Numbered from the stretch's first letter, positions 11,987 through 25,077 are shown. The stretch is DNA of 64,000 nucleotides from Hevea brasiliensis (GCF_030052815.1 NC_079493.1:60512691-60576690); one strand, 5' to 3'. Notes: generated by a model not told the origin, from the sequence alone. Numbers and translations: made by a program.

Positions 11987-13304
11987 GAACAGTAAAGACA
12001 AAGCATGAAAACTGAAAATTCTGTCCAATTAACATTAAGTTTAGAAATGGTATTGGCAACCAATACCAACAATTTTATAATGCAAAATGTGGTATATTGA
12101 TGATATTTAAACCAATATACCTATTGTCAATGCAAAAGTCAACATTTTAGTTGACTAATGAAATGAATAGTAGCCATAAAATTTCAATTTCAAAGAATTA
12201 CATAAATTAAAAGTGTTAAATGCCCTAGTAGGCCTAATGTGATTGGTTTGGATAGGTTGGCATGCCAATAGGGTTCTGTTAGCAGTACTGCATATGGCTT
12301 CATGATATTATGTGTTTCATGGCTTCCCATGCCATTCTATGACATAATAGCCTTTGGCTATGTTATTTGAGTTGTTATACTCGGGTTTTATCCCTGATGA
12401 TTATTACAGCTTATTAGCTATTCTGTTGCACACCGGGAGACATAGTGTGACCGATGGTATGATGGTCTGAGGTACTTAGTACCCAGTGCCAGTTTACCCG
12501 TTTATCCAGTCCAGTCAACTAGTATGGGTTACCCAAGCAATGATAATAAACCTTACCAAATTTTAATCGAATAATACTGCTATAAATATCAGAAATTAAG
12601 TCTACTAAAAAATATAATCATACTTTCTGCATACTTATTTTATTTTATTTTATATTGTAACCACTAAGCAGAATTGCTTAGCGCGTCGCTTTTGTCACGC
12701 GCAGGTACTGGAGACCTAGCTAGGGAGCCCAGCAGACATCAGACAGGGTAAACTTTCAGAGCTGCATCCGGAGTCCAGAGTCACCTCACATCTGCAGTGC
12801 ACATGGTAGGACATTAGGACTTTGGGGTAGCATTTTGTATTTTGTATTTTGTATTAGTTTTGGATTGTAACTATAAACTCTTGAAATTATTTGATGATGT
12901 AAATATATGAAATTTCATGTTATTCAAATTTTCTGTATAATATATGTGGAAAAATGAAATGTTGAGAAATATGTATAAATGTGCTTCAAGTGATGAAGTG
13001 ATTAGAAAAGTTCTGAAAATAGTATTGAGATTTTGACATTGATTTGAAATGTGTATAATGGAGTTTGGATTTGGAAATTTATATTGGAAGTGTTTTTAAT
13101 AGGTTCCGAAGAACTGTTTTTCCAATTTACAGCCGGCACTTTGCCGGATTTTCTATAAAAATTTCGAAAAAATTCAGATTTATCAAAAATGGTAAATAAA
13201 TGAATTAAAAGGGAAAAATTGTAATTAAAATATGAATTAGTGCTCCAGCACACTGAGTGGCATAACTTGCTCGGCTACACTATAGACGAGTAAGGGGTGT
13301 CACA
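11987..13304 (+). mobile_element. B2 3' LTR, second part
   Basis: Continues the LTR begun at 6120. The first five bases are the right copy of the C2 TSD. It contains the conserved AGTCAACATTTTAGTTGACT inverted motif (12138-12157) and ends AAGGGGTGTCACA at 13304. The next bases are gag of element E, so B2 is inserted in E; the expected right TSD is GATCA. Confidence 0.9.
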
Positions 13305-14579
13305 GATCACACAGTAGAACAATCAGTAGCAGCTGAGGTACAGGAGGAGGCCCCAGCTCCTTAGAATGCCAGTGGATTGGCTACACCCATCCCACCCATG
13401 CAGTTTCCTGCTCAGTTCGCTCAGCAGATGGCTGCACTATTTCAACAAATGGCTGGCAATATACCAGTCCAAGCTCCTGTGCAAGCACCTCAGTGCAACC
13501 ACCATTCCCTACCCGACAATATGACAAGTTAATGAAGTATGGGGCAATAGAGTTCAAGGGTACAGTGGACCCATTAGAAGTTGAGCAATGGTTAGAACGG
13601 ATGAAGACAGTATTCAAGAAACTGCACTGCACCGATGATTTGAAGTTCGAATATTCGGTCTCTCTACTGCATAGAGATGCATATGAGTGGTGGAAGACCA
13701 TTCCCCACAGTTTGGCTGATCCGCCAGTGCTGACATGGGATGACTTTCTAAGGGAATTTAGACAAAAGTATGTTCCTGACACATATGTAGATATGAAGCT
13801 ACAGGAGTTTTTCAGTTTGAAGCAAGGGAACAGGACTATAGCCGAGTATGAGAGAGACTTTTCCCGCCTCAGTCACTATGCTGGAAACCTACTCACTACC
13901 AGTAGAGACAGATGCAAAAGGTTTGAGGCCAGTTTGAGGCCTAGTTTGAGATTGCAAGTGGTTGAGTTTCGACATGACAACTTCTCTGTGTTGATATCAA
14001 AGGCCCTTGAATTGAAAAGGATAGAACTGGAAGGGGCATCTGAGAAGGTAACCACTGAAAAAGAGAAGAGTAGTAAGCCTACAGGTCAGAGTCCAAGTAA
14101 CAATTAGGGTAAGAGGAAGAGCTTTGGGGGACCAAGTAACAGAGGATCTAGTAGGGGAAGATTCTCAGGGCAGAGGCCACCTAAATCCAAACAGTAGATA
14201 TTTAGGGGTTCCTTTCCTACCCGTGCTTGTGAGACTTGTAGCAGGACTCATGGAAGAGTATGTTATAAGGCCATAGGAGCCTGTTATAACTGTGGTGGAA
14301 GTGGGCATTGTGCTAGAGATTGCACTAGTGCCCACAGATCTGGCCCGCCTACTACCACTGAGGGATCTATTCAAGGTTCTGCTTCCAGAGGATAACAGAC
14401 AACTAGTAGAGGTAGAGGCAGGGGTAGAGTTAACACTTCTGGCAGCCAGGGCACAGTGAGCCAACCAGAGCAGAGTGAAGCACCAGTCAGGGTGTACACC
14501 ATGCGCCAGAGGGATGAAGCTGAGACATCAGATGTTGTGGCTGGTACTTTCTCTATTTTTGATAGAGATGTATATGTCT
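13305..14579 (+). pseudogene. gag: Element E gag (Tekay-type)
   Basis: Nucleocapsid polyprotein of a chromovirus, truncated on the left by the B2 insertion. The open stretch 13493-14107 carries the retrotransposon gag domain (YEWWKTI, LTWDDFLREFRQKYVPD, TIAEYERDFSRLSHYA). A CX2CX4HX4C zinc knuckle, CYNCGGSGHCARDC, lies at 14282-14323 in the same frame. Premature stops occur near 14105, 14195 and 14393, then a 1-bp frameshift near 14580 leads into the protease. The related gag of element A is missing its N-terminal half. Confidence 0.9.
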
Positions 14580-15077
14580 TTATTTGACCACAGTTCTACA
14601 CATTCTTATGCTAGTGCCAGTATTGCATGCTCTGTTGCTATTCCTTGTGTGAAATTGGATTATGATGTGCTAGTGACTAGTCCTTTAGGACAAGAGGTTA
14701 GGGTGAACAAATTGTATAAGGATTGTCCTTTGGTGATCCAAGGACATACATTCATGTCAGACTTAATTGACATGCCCTTCCAAGATTATGATATCATCTT
14801 GGGCATGGATTGGTTAGCCAAGCATCATGCCATGATCGACTGTAGACTGAAAACCGTCACTTTTGGTCTTCCCGAGTATGTCGACGTAGTGATACACGGG
14901 GAGAGGCAGTTATTGCCATCCAACATCATTTCAGCTGCACTTGCTAGAAAGATGATTAGAAAGGGATGTGAAGCTTATCTAGCTCATGTGATAGACACCC
15001 AGGTGGAGAGTCCAGATCTTAAAGATATTCCTACGATATGGGGTTTTCCGGATGTCTTTTTGAAAGAATTGCCATGA
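14580..15077 (+). pseudogene. pol: Element E protease region
   Basis: Aspartic protease of the retrotransposon. The active-site region reads FDHSSTHSY where element B has the canonical DPGSTHSY. The first Asp is kept and the following Gly is Ser. Downstream [20 protein letters not shown] is the usual second half of the fold and the link to RT. The open part 14475-15077 ends in a TGA where the conserved LPGLP sequence should continue. Confidence 0.85.
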
Positions 15078-16340
15078 TTGCCTCTGGAAAGAGAGGTGCA
15101 GTTTGAAATTGAGACTATGCCTAGTGTGGAGCCAATCTCCATCACTCCTTATAGGATGGCACCTGCTGAGTTGAAAGAGTTGAAGGTGCAATTGTAGGAA
15201 TTGTTAGATAAGGGTTTCAATCGCCCTAGCATGTCACCTTGGGGAGTACCAGTATTATTTGTGAAGAAAAAGGATGATACTCTCTGCCTATGCATAGACT
15301 ACAGACAATTGAATTAGGTGACCATAAAGAATAGATATCCTCTGCCATGGATCGATGATTTGTTTGATCAGTTGAAGGATGCAACTGTATTCTCCAAAAT
15401 TGACTTGAGATCGGGCTACTACCAATTGACGGTGCAGGAGCAAAGTATTCCTAAAACTGCCTTTAGGACTCGATATGGCCACTATGAGTTCTTGGTAATG
15501 CCATTCGGGTTGACTAATGCCCCAGCTGCTTTTATGGGCCTGATGAACACTATCTTTAGCCCATATTTGGACAAGTTTGTTGTGGTGTTCATTGATGATA
15601 TTTTGGTGTACTCAAAGAATGCAGAGGAACACGACAAGCACTTGAGGATAGTATTGCAGACTTTGAGGGAGAAGCAGTTGTATGCCAAACTGTTGAAATG
15701 TGAGTTTTGGCTAAAGGAGATTTCATTTTTGGGGCATATTGTATCTAAAAAAAGGTATCCAGGTGGATCCTAGCAAAGTAGAAGCCATTCTTAATTGGAA
15801 GCCACCTAGAAATGTCACGGAAGTTCGGAGTTTCCTTGGTTTAGCCGGGTATTACCGAAAGTTTGTGAAGGGATTCTCCATGCTAGCATCTCCACTGACC
15901 AAGCTACTTAGGAAGGATGTAAAATTTCAGTGGACTGATCGGTGCCAGGAAAGTTTTGATGAGTTAAAGAGGCTTTTAACTAAAGCTCCAGTCTTAACCT
16001 TGCCCACTTTGGGTAAGGAGTATACCATATACAATGATGCTTCTCATAACGAATTGGGCTGTGTGTTGATGCAAGATAGGAATGTCATTGCCTATGCTTA
16101 ATGCCAGCTTAAATCACATGAGAGGAATTATCCTACGCATGACTTGGAGCTAACAGCCATTGTCTTTGCCTTGAAGATCTTGAGACATTACTTATATGGG
16201 GAGAGATGTTATATATACACAGATCATAAAAGTTTGAAGTACTTGGGCACACAAAATGAGTTAAATTTGAGGTAGAGGAGATGGTTAGAGCTGATAAAAG
16301 ATTATGATTGCTTGATAGACTATCAGCCTGGAAAGGCAAA
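15078..16340 (+). pseudogene. pol: Element E RT and RNase H
   Basis: RT motifs appear in order: [31 protein letters not shown] (first catalytic Asp kept), [20 protein letters not shown] and FIDDILVYS. Stops near 15078, 15196 and 15316 fit single changes from sense codons. A 1-bp slip in an A-run at about 15747 shifts the frame. RNase H follows ([33 protein letters not shown]), with stops near 16102 and 16273. Most nonsense codons look like C-to-T or G-to-A changes. Confidence 0.9.
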
Positions 16341-17919
16341 TGTTGTAGCTGATGCTTTAAGTTGCAAGACTATGGCTGGTTTGAGAGTTTCTCCATTGTC
16401 CATGGTGTATGAGTTAAAGGCATTGCATGCTAATTTGGAGATTAATGAAGATGGGCAGATGGTAGCTACTTGGCAAGTGAAGCCAATGCTAATAGAACAA
16501 ATTAAAGTGGTTGCACAGAAGGATGATAAGTATGTGAAGTTGATGGAAGAGGCTCGGGATGGCAAGAAACCAGAATTATTAGTAAATGATGAGGGCTTAT
16601 TATTATATAAGGGCAGAATGTGCATTCCTGAGAATGTTGAACTGAGGCAGACCATTTTAGAGGAAGCACATGATTCACCTTTTGCAATGCACCCTGGTGG
16701 AACCAAAATGTACAGAAGTGTGAAAGAGCACTATTGGTAGAGAGGAATGAAGAAAGACATTGCAGAAAATGTTGCCAAATGCCTAACTTTTGAGCAAGTA
16801 AAGGCAGAACACCAAGTGCCTACAGGGTTGCAACAGCCATTGCCAATTCCTGAGTGGAAATGGGAAAGAATCACTATAGATTTCGTGATAGGACTTCCAC
16901 GTACACAAAAAAATCATGATGTAGTTTGGGTTATTATTGATAGATTGACCAAATCTGCACACTTTTTGCCAATAAGGATGGATTACAGCTTGGAGAGATT
17001 GGGCAAACTGTACATTGATGATGTGGTGAGGTTACATGGAGTGCCAGTGTCTATTATGTCGGATAGAGACCCAAGGTTCACTTCTAGATTTTGGGATAGT
17101 CTCCAAAAAGCCCTAGGAACTAGATTAAACTTCAGTACAGCATTCCATCCACGGACAGACAGCCAATCTAAAAGGATCATTCAGATTTTGGAGGATATGC
17201 TTCGGCCTTGTGTGATTGAGTTTGAAGGGAGTTGGGACACACACTTGCCTTTAATTGAATTTGCCTACAATAACAGTTATCAGTCAAGCATCGGGATGCC
17301 TCCATACGAAGCACTTTATGGCAGAAAGTGTAGAACTCCCTTGTGTTGGGATGAAGTGGGCGAGAGGAAGTTAATTGGCCCAAAATTAGTGCAGCAGACA
17401 GAAGAGAAAGTTAAGCTCATTAGAGACAGACTCAAAGTTGCAACGGATAGACAGAAGTCCTACATTGACCTAAAGAGAAGAGATATTCGGTACAGTGTGG
17501 ATGAAAAGGTATTCCTAAAAGTTTCCCCATGGAAGAGGATCATGAGGTTTGGTAGAAAGGGAAAACTAACTCCTTGCTTCATTAGGCCGTATGAGGTTCT
17601 GGAAAGAGTGGGTCCATTGGCATATAGACTTGCATTGCCTCCAGAGTTGGAAAAGATTCACAATGTCTTCCATGTCTCCATGTTAAGGAGGTATAGATCA
17701 GACTCCTCTCACATTTTGCCAGTAGAGGAGATTGAAGTGAATCCAGACCTGACATATGATGAAGAGCCCATAAAGATCTTGGCATATGAGGTAAAACAAC
17801 TGAGGAACAAACAGATACCTCTAGTCAAAGTGCTGTGGAACCATCATTCAGACCAGGAGGCTATATGGGAGCATGAGGAGGACATGAGGAGACAGCACCC
17901 ACAGCTATTCAGAGACTAA
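16341..17919 (+). pseudogene. pol: Element E integrase with chromodomain
   Basis: Integrase with N-terminal zinc region (EAHDSPFAMHPGG), a TAG at 16738-16740 where a Trp codon is expected, then a 390-aa open stretch 16747-17919. In that stretch the zinc CLTC motif is CLTF. Catalytic Asp residues are D45 (TIDFVIGLP) and D106 (MSDRDPRF). The Glu expected 36 residues after D106 is Lys at 142 (TDSQSK), so strand transfer should fail. The C-terminus has [26 protein letters not shown] and a chromodomain tail (KQLRNKQIPLVKVLWNHH...EHEEDMRRQHPQLF). There is no intron-like insert after IIQ. Confidence 0.93.
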
Positions 17920-17950
17920 GACCAGGTAAATTTCGAGGACAAAATTTATT

Positions 17951-17967
17951 TTTAAGGAGGGGATAAT
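17951..17967 (+). other. Polypurine tract of element E
   Basis: TTTAAGGAGGGGATAAT lies just before the LTR start, after the GAGGACAAAAT sequence typical of the 3' end of these elements. Confidence 0.75.
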
Positions 17968-20900
17968 TGTAACACCCCGAACCTCCGAGTTATGAATAAT
18001 ACCATTTTTGGTCTGTGACTAGTACTATTCAAAGACACATTGAGGACTAAAAATAAATAGAAAATTAATTGAGATAGACACAATAAAAATTCAAGTGGCT
18101 AAAAAATATAAGGACTCACCGGGTATATTGTAAAAGAGGGATTATGACCCGATAAGGGGCGTTTTGGTCAATTCACTTTAAGAGTTGATTTTTGACTAAA
18201 CTGTCAATTTAATTAAATGAAAATAAAATATTGAATTATGAAGAAATATTGAGGGAAAAATTAGAGTAAAAGTGAAAAAGAAAATAAAAGAGGCAAAAAT
18301 CTAGAATTTAAATTCTATTTTTGACCTAATTAAAATTAATGACTTATGGGCTTTTGATAATTTAACTTAATTATTTAATTAAAAAGGAATAAATAAGAAT
18401 AAAAGAAGACAAGTCTCCTTCTTTCCCTTCTTCCATGCCACCACCCATCTTCCCTTTCCCTCTCTTTTCTTTTCTCTTCTTCTCCAATCTTCTTCCACCA
18501 TTGTTTTCCCTTCCAAGTCTTTATTCACTTCAATTCCCTTCATAAATCCCATAACCCACTAAAAGAAAAGATCAAAGAGAACTTTGATTAAGGTATTGGA
18601 GCAAGTAGAGCAAAAGAAATTGGAAGAAAAATTGAAGTTGGAAAGAAATCACTTAAGGCAAGTTTCTTTTCATGTTAGATTAGTTGTATAAGCCTTGAAT
18701 GAAGTTAAATTATGATGAAATTTCATGAGAAATTGAAAGGAAACATGCATGGAACTTAAACTAGGGTTTTGGCCAACTTAGGGAAAATTAGGGATTTGAT
18801 GTATTTTAGTTAAATTGATGATAAATCTAAGTTAAATTGAGGTAGTATGCATGATTGGGAGTAGTAAGATTTCATGGGGTTGCATAAATTGAATTATGAA
18901 AGATTAGGGTTCATGGGAAAATTGGGTTTTAGTGCTAAAGAGTGAAATTGGTGTGTGTAGTATAAAATTATGATCATTTGAGGTTTATTTAGTTTGAATT
19001 GACATTGGGTTGATGAATGGAAGTAACGAAATGGTAGGATTAGGGAAAATTGCAAACTTTGGTGTTTGAAAATTGTGGGGTTTGTGCTAGGAAGTGACAT
19101 TGATGTATCAATGCTAAATTATAATCGTTTTGGGTGAATTAAATGTGAATTGAGGTTGGTTAGTGGGAATAATTGAAGAAATGAAAAATTTGAACCTAGG
19201 GCAGAATTTGCACACTGAGTTTAGTGTGTTTAAAGCCCATAAATTGAGCTACACAACTCCAATTTGTGTGAAACCAATTGGAAATGAAACTTAAGACATA
19301 GTAGAACATTTCATATGAAGAACTTGATGCCAAATTATGGAATTAACCCAATCAAATTGCTGAGCAAAGTTGAATCACCGAATCTGCAGAACTGTAGATT
19401 TACCATATGAACAGTAAATTTGCATGGCCATAACTCTCTCTAGAAAACTCTGATTTAGGCGATTCTTGAACCAATAGAAACCTAAGACATAGTAGAACAT
19501 TTCATATGAAGAACACTAGACCAAATTATGGACTCAACTTGACCAAATTGCTGAATGAAATTGGATCGATAAATCTGCATGAACAGAATCTGTAGCATGA
19601 ACAGTAATTGTGTTTTGGGCATAACTTGAGCTACACATCTCTGAATTAGGCGATTCGAAAAGAAAAATAAAGTTAAGACCTAAATGAACAATTTTCATGA
19701 GGAACACCTCATCAAATTATGATCGAAACTAGGTAATTAGGTTCAAAGATTGGGGCACCAAGTTGTCCAAAACCAAAATTTTCTAAAATTTGTAAAGCTA
19801 ACTTGGGATGCATTAAACGTGCATGTAATGAGTTTTTGGCAGCAATTGAGATTGGTAGTGAGGTATTTTATTTGTGTATTTTCAGTAGAAAAAGAAGTTG
19901 GAATGGATAAGGAATAGTGAGTAAAGAGAAAGGAGAGCATTGAAGGTTTGTGCACAACTAACCTTCTCTTCGTTTTTAAACTTATAAATTGCTTGGAATG
20001 TGTTAAATTGAATGAGTTTGCTTGGAACAAGTTTACTTTGACTGAAATATGATTTTTCTCTTACATTTAAGGAATTTGGTTGTTGCCACCTTTATATGGA
20101 TATTATGATGGATTTAAATGTGTTTATTGGTTTATAAATGTGATTGTTGAGTAGGAAATTTTTGGAAACTATTTTGAAACCACGGTTAGCATGACAGTCC
20201 CTTTCAAAACTCCCCAGTAGTAACGGCTACTTGGGTTTGATAATTGATATTGATTATGTCTTGCATTAATAACGGTTAGTGGGGTAAGACTACATGAGTA
20301 CTCATTAGCTAGTTAGCCCTTCCCTCATTAATAACGGTTAGCGAGGTTGAGATTGCCTTGTCGTGGTGTACAACACGGCACTGATCGTGAAATTTTGTAT
20401 CATTGCCTAAACTGTGTTGATGTTGGCAACACTAATGCTTTGTGAATTGTGATTTATGAAGTGTGATTTCTCTTTTGAAATGTTATTCTAATAAATGGCT
20501 CTTATGGACTTAGAACTATTGTGAAGTTTTCATGCTTACGAAAAATGTGATTTATTATGCTCTGACAAATTGTGTTTTACCTTAAGTTTTAAAGTTATTA
20601 GTTGTGCACCACTGAGTGATATACTCAGCGATAGCTTTTTTATACTGTCGCAGGTAAGGGAAAGGAGAAGGCTGTCGAGTGAGAGACTTGGAAGTAGCAT
20701 TTTGGTATTGATTGTAGGTATACCCCTGTAATTTCCTTTTGATGTATTTTGTACCTATATGTATGGATGTACGGATATTGAGCAGTTTGTATTTAAAAGC
20801 ATTGCATTGCTATCACATTTTAAGGTTGTAACTATTTTGTATTTTACTTTGAGACTTATGAAAATGTAACTTTTGCAATATTTAGTCTATCATTATTTCC

Positions 20901-21090
20901 AATGAATGTTTACATATAATTTTAACTATTCTCCTGTAGTTTTCCGCAAAAGAATTGATAAGATAAAAAGCTATGATTTGTTTTAAAATCCTTTATAGCA
21001 TAACTAATGGGTTATCGGTAGGTGGAGTTCGGTAATTCATTAAGTATGCTACGGGAACATGTCATGCCTTACCAGGGATATGGTGTGACA
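17968..21090 (+). mobile_element. Element E 3' LTR, 3123 bp
   Basis: Starts TGTAACACCCCGAACC and ends ATGGTGTGACA at 21090. It carries a pyrimidine-rich stretch at 18415-18515, a triplicated segment at 19247-19722, and degenerate AACGGTTAG-containing repeats at 20215-20345. The sequence after it is Athila gag, so E is inserted in the Athila element; the expected right TSD is TGTTA. No gene is seen. Confidence 0.92.
19247..19722 (+). repeat. Degenerate triplicate in the E LTR
   Basis: Three diverged copies of a unit of roughly 175 bp. Each has a GAGCTACACA-like start and AAACCTAAGACATAGT-like, CATATGAAGAAC-like and CAAATTATGG-like blocks in that order. Similar blocks recur two or three times in the A, B and C LTRs. 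Confidence 0.65.
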
Positions 21091-21743
21091 TGTTAACTGT
21101 TTGTACCAACTGCGTTGGCTTGCATTCTTTCCAGTCTCTTTGTGAGTTGATCAAATTGAGCATTTATCATGCTTAGGGCATCTACTTCCAGGACCCTTGC
21201 AGTTCTCCTTGCATTTCCTCTTTCATTTGACCACTCATAATTATGGTATACAACCCTTTCTAGAAGTTCAAGTGCTTGTGTCACTGTTTTCTCCATTAGA
21301 TCACCTTCTGTAGCTGAATCAACTGTGCTCCTTGTAGAGGGTAGTAACCCATTATAGAAATTTTGTACTAGTTGCCAATCCTCTATGCCATAGTGTGGAC
21401 ATTCCCTCTGCAGGTCTTTATATCTTTCCCATGTGTCATAGAGTGATTCTCCTTCCTTTTTTCTGAAGGTGTTGAGCTCAAGCCTCAGTTTTGCAGTCTT
21501 TGTAGGTGGAAAATACCTTGTTAGAAAAGCTTGAGAGAGGTTTTCCCAAGTGGTGAATGTTCCAGCTGGTTGAGAAAGTAGCCACTTCATTGCTCTGTCC
21601 CGAAGGGAGAATAGGAATGCTTTGAGTTTTATTGCTTAATCAGACACTCCATTCATCATGAATGTGTCACATAGGGCAAGAAGCACTGGAGGTGATAGTG
21701 TGGGTCTTCTGTTGGTGAACCTGCAAACTGGGTTTGTTGAATT
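21091..21743 (-). pseudogene. gag: Athila-type gag, central part
   Basis: Retrotransposon gag domain of an Athila-lineage Ty3/gypsy element, read leftward. The order is QFAGSPTEDPHYHLQCF, then after frameshifts the open stretch 21590-21093 with WLLSQPAGTFTTWENLSQAF, TRYFPPTKTAKLR, FRKKEGESLYDTWERYKDL, CPHYGIEDW and VQNFYNGLLPSTRSTVDSA. The FPP(T/S)KTAKLR and ERYKDL...CPHHGI-like blocks are diagnostic of Athila gag. The upstream part lies at 51651-51789, separated by the 29.9-kb insertion of B. The downstream part is cut by element E. Confidence 0.88.
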
Positions 21744-22003
21744 TGTGACACCCCTTACCCACCTACAGTGTAACCGAGTAAGTTATGCCACTCAGTGTGT
21801 CGGAGCACCAATCCATATTTTAATTACAATTTATCCCTTTTAATTCATTTATTTATAATTTTTGATAAATCCAAATTTTTTCGAAATTTTTATAGAAAAT
21901 CCAGCAGAGTGCCAGCTGTAAATTGGAAAAACAGTTCTTCTGAACCTGTTTAAAAACACTTCCAATATAATTTCCCAAATCCATAACTCCATTACACACA
22001 TTT
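21744..22003 (-). mobile_element. Element B 3' LTR, distal piece
   Basis: Begins TGTGACACCCCTTACCC on the plus strand (the 3' end of a minus-strand LTR). It is nearly identical to 48518-48777 of the B 5' LTR. Solo LTR C interrupts it; it resumes at 25078. Confidence 0.92.
21999..22003. repeat. TSD CATTT, left copy (solo LTR C)
   Basis: CATTT before the TG of C, repeated at 25078-25082. The intact site is seen in the B 5' LTR near 48775. Confidence 0.92.
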
Positions 22004-25000
22004 TGTAACACCCTCCCGGCAACTACTCCGTACATCCTACTGTTTCGGTGACCAGTGTCGGTCCGGACAGCTAGAATGTCCGGAAAAATATTTAAACTAA
22101 AGTGAAGAACCAATATCAACTCAAATATTAATAAGAAAAATTTAGTAAAAATTTTAGAAATAAAATACAACCAAGTTAAACGAGCCGGTGCCCTAGCGAT
22201 GGGTAACCAGAGGGAAGTTGCGGTTCTCGCAACGAGGAGCCCTAGACCCGGGGAAAAATTCATAAAATAATTTTTGGGACTCCAGAGAAGGGTCATTGAG
22301 GTTTCCATGGCATTAGAATGCTAAGAAAATACCTAGAAAAATTTTTCAATCGGTACAGACAATTTTGACCCGTTGAGCCAAACGAAGGGCATTTTGGTCA
22401 TTTCGCCTTCAGAGGTGATTTTTGGCCGACTTGTCCAGTTGAGTAAATAATTAATATGACATAAAATATGAATAAACAATACTAGAAATTAAATTGGAAA
22501 TGAGTAGTGGAGGAAAGAAAAGAAAATGGGGAAAAAGACTTATTTATGACATCATTGTGATGTCATTTTAAATTGTCCACCAATCACAATTAACTAACCA
22601 ATAAACTAACTAATAAAAGAGACAAATTGAGACCAAAATGAATCAAAAAGTCAGCAGCCATCCTCTCCCCTTTCACCAGCCGAAACTTCTTCCTCTTCTC
22701 CCTCCATTGATGTTCAACCAAAAGCTTCCTTTCTCCTTTGTTTCCACCACTAAACCCTAAACCTCTTTCATTAAAACTTAACCACATCTCTTGGGGAAGT
22801 GTTTGGCAGCCTAGAAAGTGGAGGAAAGTGAAGATTTAACTTGGGAAAAATCTGCCTACAAGAGGTTAGTGCATATTTATACATAAACCTCTTTTAATCC
22901 ATGATAGTGACTTGAAATAGGTGAGATTTTGTAACTTAAAGGAATAAAAGTTGAGTGTAGGCACCCCATGGATTTCGGCTGCCCTAGGGAAGGAATAGAA
23001 TTGGGTGTTTTTGATTGACTTGGAATGAACTACAAATCAAGTTTAAAGTATATAAACATAAGGATATTGATTTAGTTAGTTAACTAGGGTAGTTTGTACA
23101 AAATTATGAATTTGAGCTAGGGTTTAGGAGAGAAAATTTGACTTGGCTTAGGAAATTGTTAAAGAACACTCTAATGGTCAATTAGTGACCATTTGAGGTA
23201 AGTTGACCATAAATTGGACTGAAATATAGTATGGCAAAGTGAATGTGTATGCTGCCCAATGAGGGCAGCAGAGTGGCTGAGATTTCAGTCCACTTGGACT
23301 GCCATATCTTTGGATGTGTTGGTCCAATTGGTGTTTGGCCAATTGGACATGAAACTAGGCTTATAATGGCACATTTTTTCTGAAGAAACCATGCCCAAAA
23401 GACCAAAGCAAGAGGACCAAAAGTTAGCCCCAATCCGGATACCCTGCAACAGCACCTGCAGAAATGACCAAATAAACCGTAACTGTTCATTTGGCCATAA
23501 CTCACTGTAGATTTGGTCAATTGACCTGAAAGTTATACAGCAACAAGTTAAGACATAGAAAAACAACTTTCATGAAGAAACCTATCCCAAATTATGGCTA
23601 GAACCTATTCAAATATGCAGTCACATTCACTGTTCATGTTACTGTAGATTTGGTAATTTCTGCAGAATGGAAATCTGGCCAGCTGTGGTCTTTGGGCCAT
23701 ATCTGGAGCTACAAAACTCTAAATGGAGTGATTCAAAAAAAGAAATTCAACTAGACAAAATAAGGAACAACTTTCATGTTTGCCATTTCTTCAAATTCCC
23801 ACTGCAACAGTGTCAATGGAATAGTAAAATTGAGTTACAAAAACTGAAAATTCTGCTTCCCTTGGTTTAAATTTTGAAATGGTATAAATGCTTAATGCCA
23901 ACAAGTTTTGAATGCCAAATGTGGTATGTTGGGAGTGCCAAAGTCAATGTACATATTTTCTATCCAAAAGTCAACATTTTTGTTGACCAATGAGATGAAT
24001 AGTGACACTAAAACTTGAAATTCACAAATTGAAGAATTTAAAAGTTTCAAATGCCCTAGTATACCTAACAAGATTGGTTTGGATAGTTTGGCATGCCAAT
24101 AGGGTTCAGTTAGCAGTACTGCACATGGCAATATGCCATTCCGTGATTTTATGGCTTTTAGGCATTTTGACCTTGCATTGAGATTTGGCCTTGTGCCTGA
24201 TATTATTTACAGCTTGTTAGCTGTTCTGATGCACACCGGGAGATACATATGTGACCGATGGTGTGACGGCCCGAGGTACTTGATACCCAGTGCCAGTTTA
24301 CCCATTTATCCAGTCCAGTCGTCTAGTGTAGGTTACTTGGGCAACCAAATGAATAAAAGTGGACAAAGTAAATGATATACAAATACCAAACAAATATAAC
24401 ATATACATTCATTACATATTTATTTCTTGCTATTTCCTTTATTTTATTATTGCACCACTAAGCATTATTGCTTAGCGCGTTGCTTTGCCACGCAGCGTGA
24501 GTTACGGAGATACAGATCGTAAGCCCAGTAGACCGCAGACTGGGTGAGTCCATCCTGCAGTTCTGCACAGTGTCCGTGTCACCTCAACTTCTGCAGTGCA
24601 TTGGTAGGACACTAGGCGTCATTTTGATATTTTGTAGCTAATTTTTACTTCCTCATATGTATTTGAACTTATGTAATGTATTTTGATGATCATGTAAATA
24701 ATGAGAATTGTGTTTGTAAATGGAAAAGAGAATGTCTATTTGTGATTTATACTTGATTATCACATGAGATGAATGATTGAAAAATGTTGAGAATTTGATA
24801 AATGGAGTTGAGATGATGGAATATGAATATAGGAAGTGTTTTTCACAGGTTCCGAAGAACTGTTTTCTCCATTTTTAGCCGGTACTCTGCCGGATTTTCT
24901 TTAAAATTTTCGGAACCTCAAATAAATAATACTTTTGATAAATGGCTTAAATAAATTATATTTCATAAACTATATTTAAAACTATGACAAAAATTGATTA

Positions 25001-25077
25001 AGGTAAAATAGAGGGTGCCGATACACCGTGTGACATTGCTTACTTGGATATACTGTACACGGGTAAGGGGTGTCACA
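22004..25077 (+). mobile_element. Solo LTR C (Tekay-type), 3074 bp
   Basis: Starts TGTAACACCCTCCCGG and ends AAGGGGTGTCACA, flanked by perfect CATTT TSDs. The flanks are continuous in the sister B LTR, so it is a real insertion. There is no internal region, hence a solo LTR. Its 5' end closely matches the reverse complement of C2 and C3. The inverted AGTCAAC...GTTGACC motif lies at 23969-23990. No gene is seen. Confidence 0.95.
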
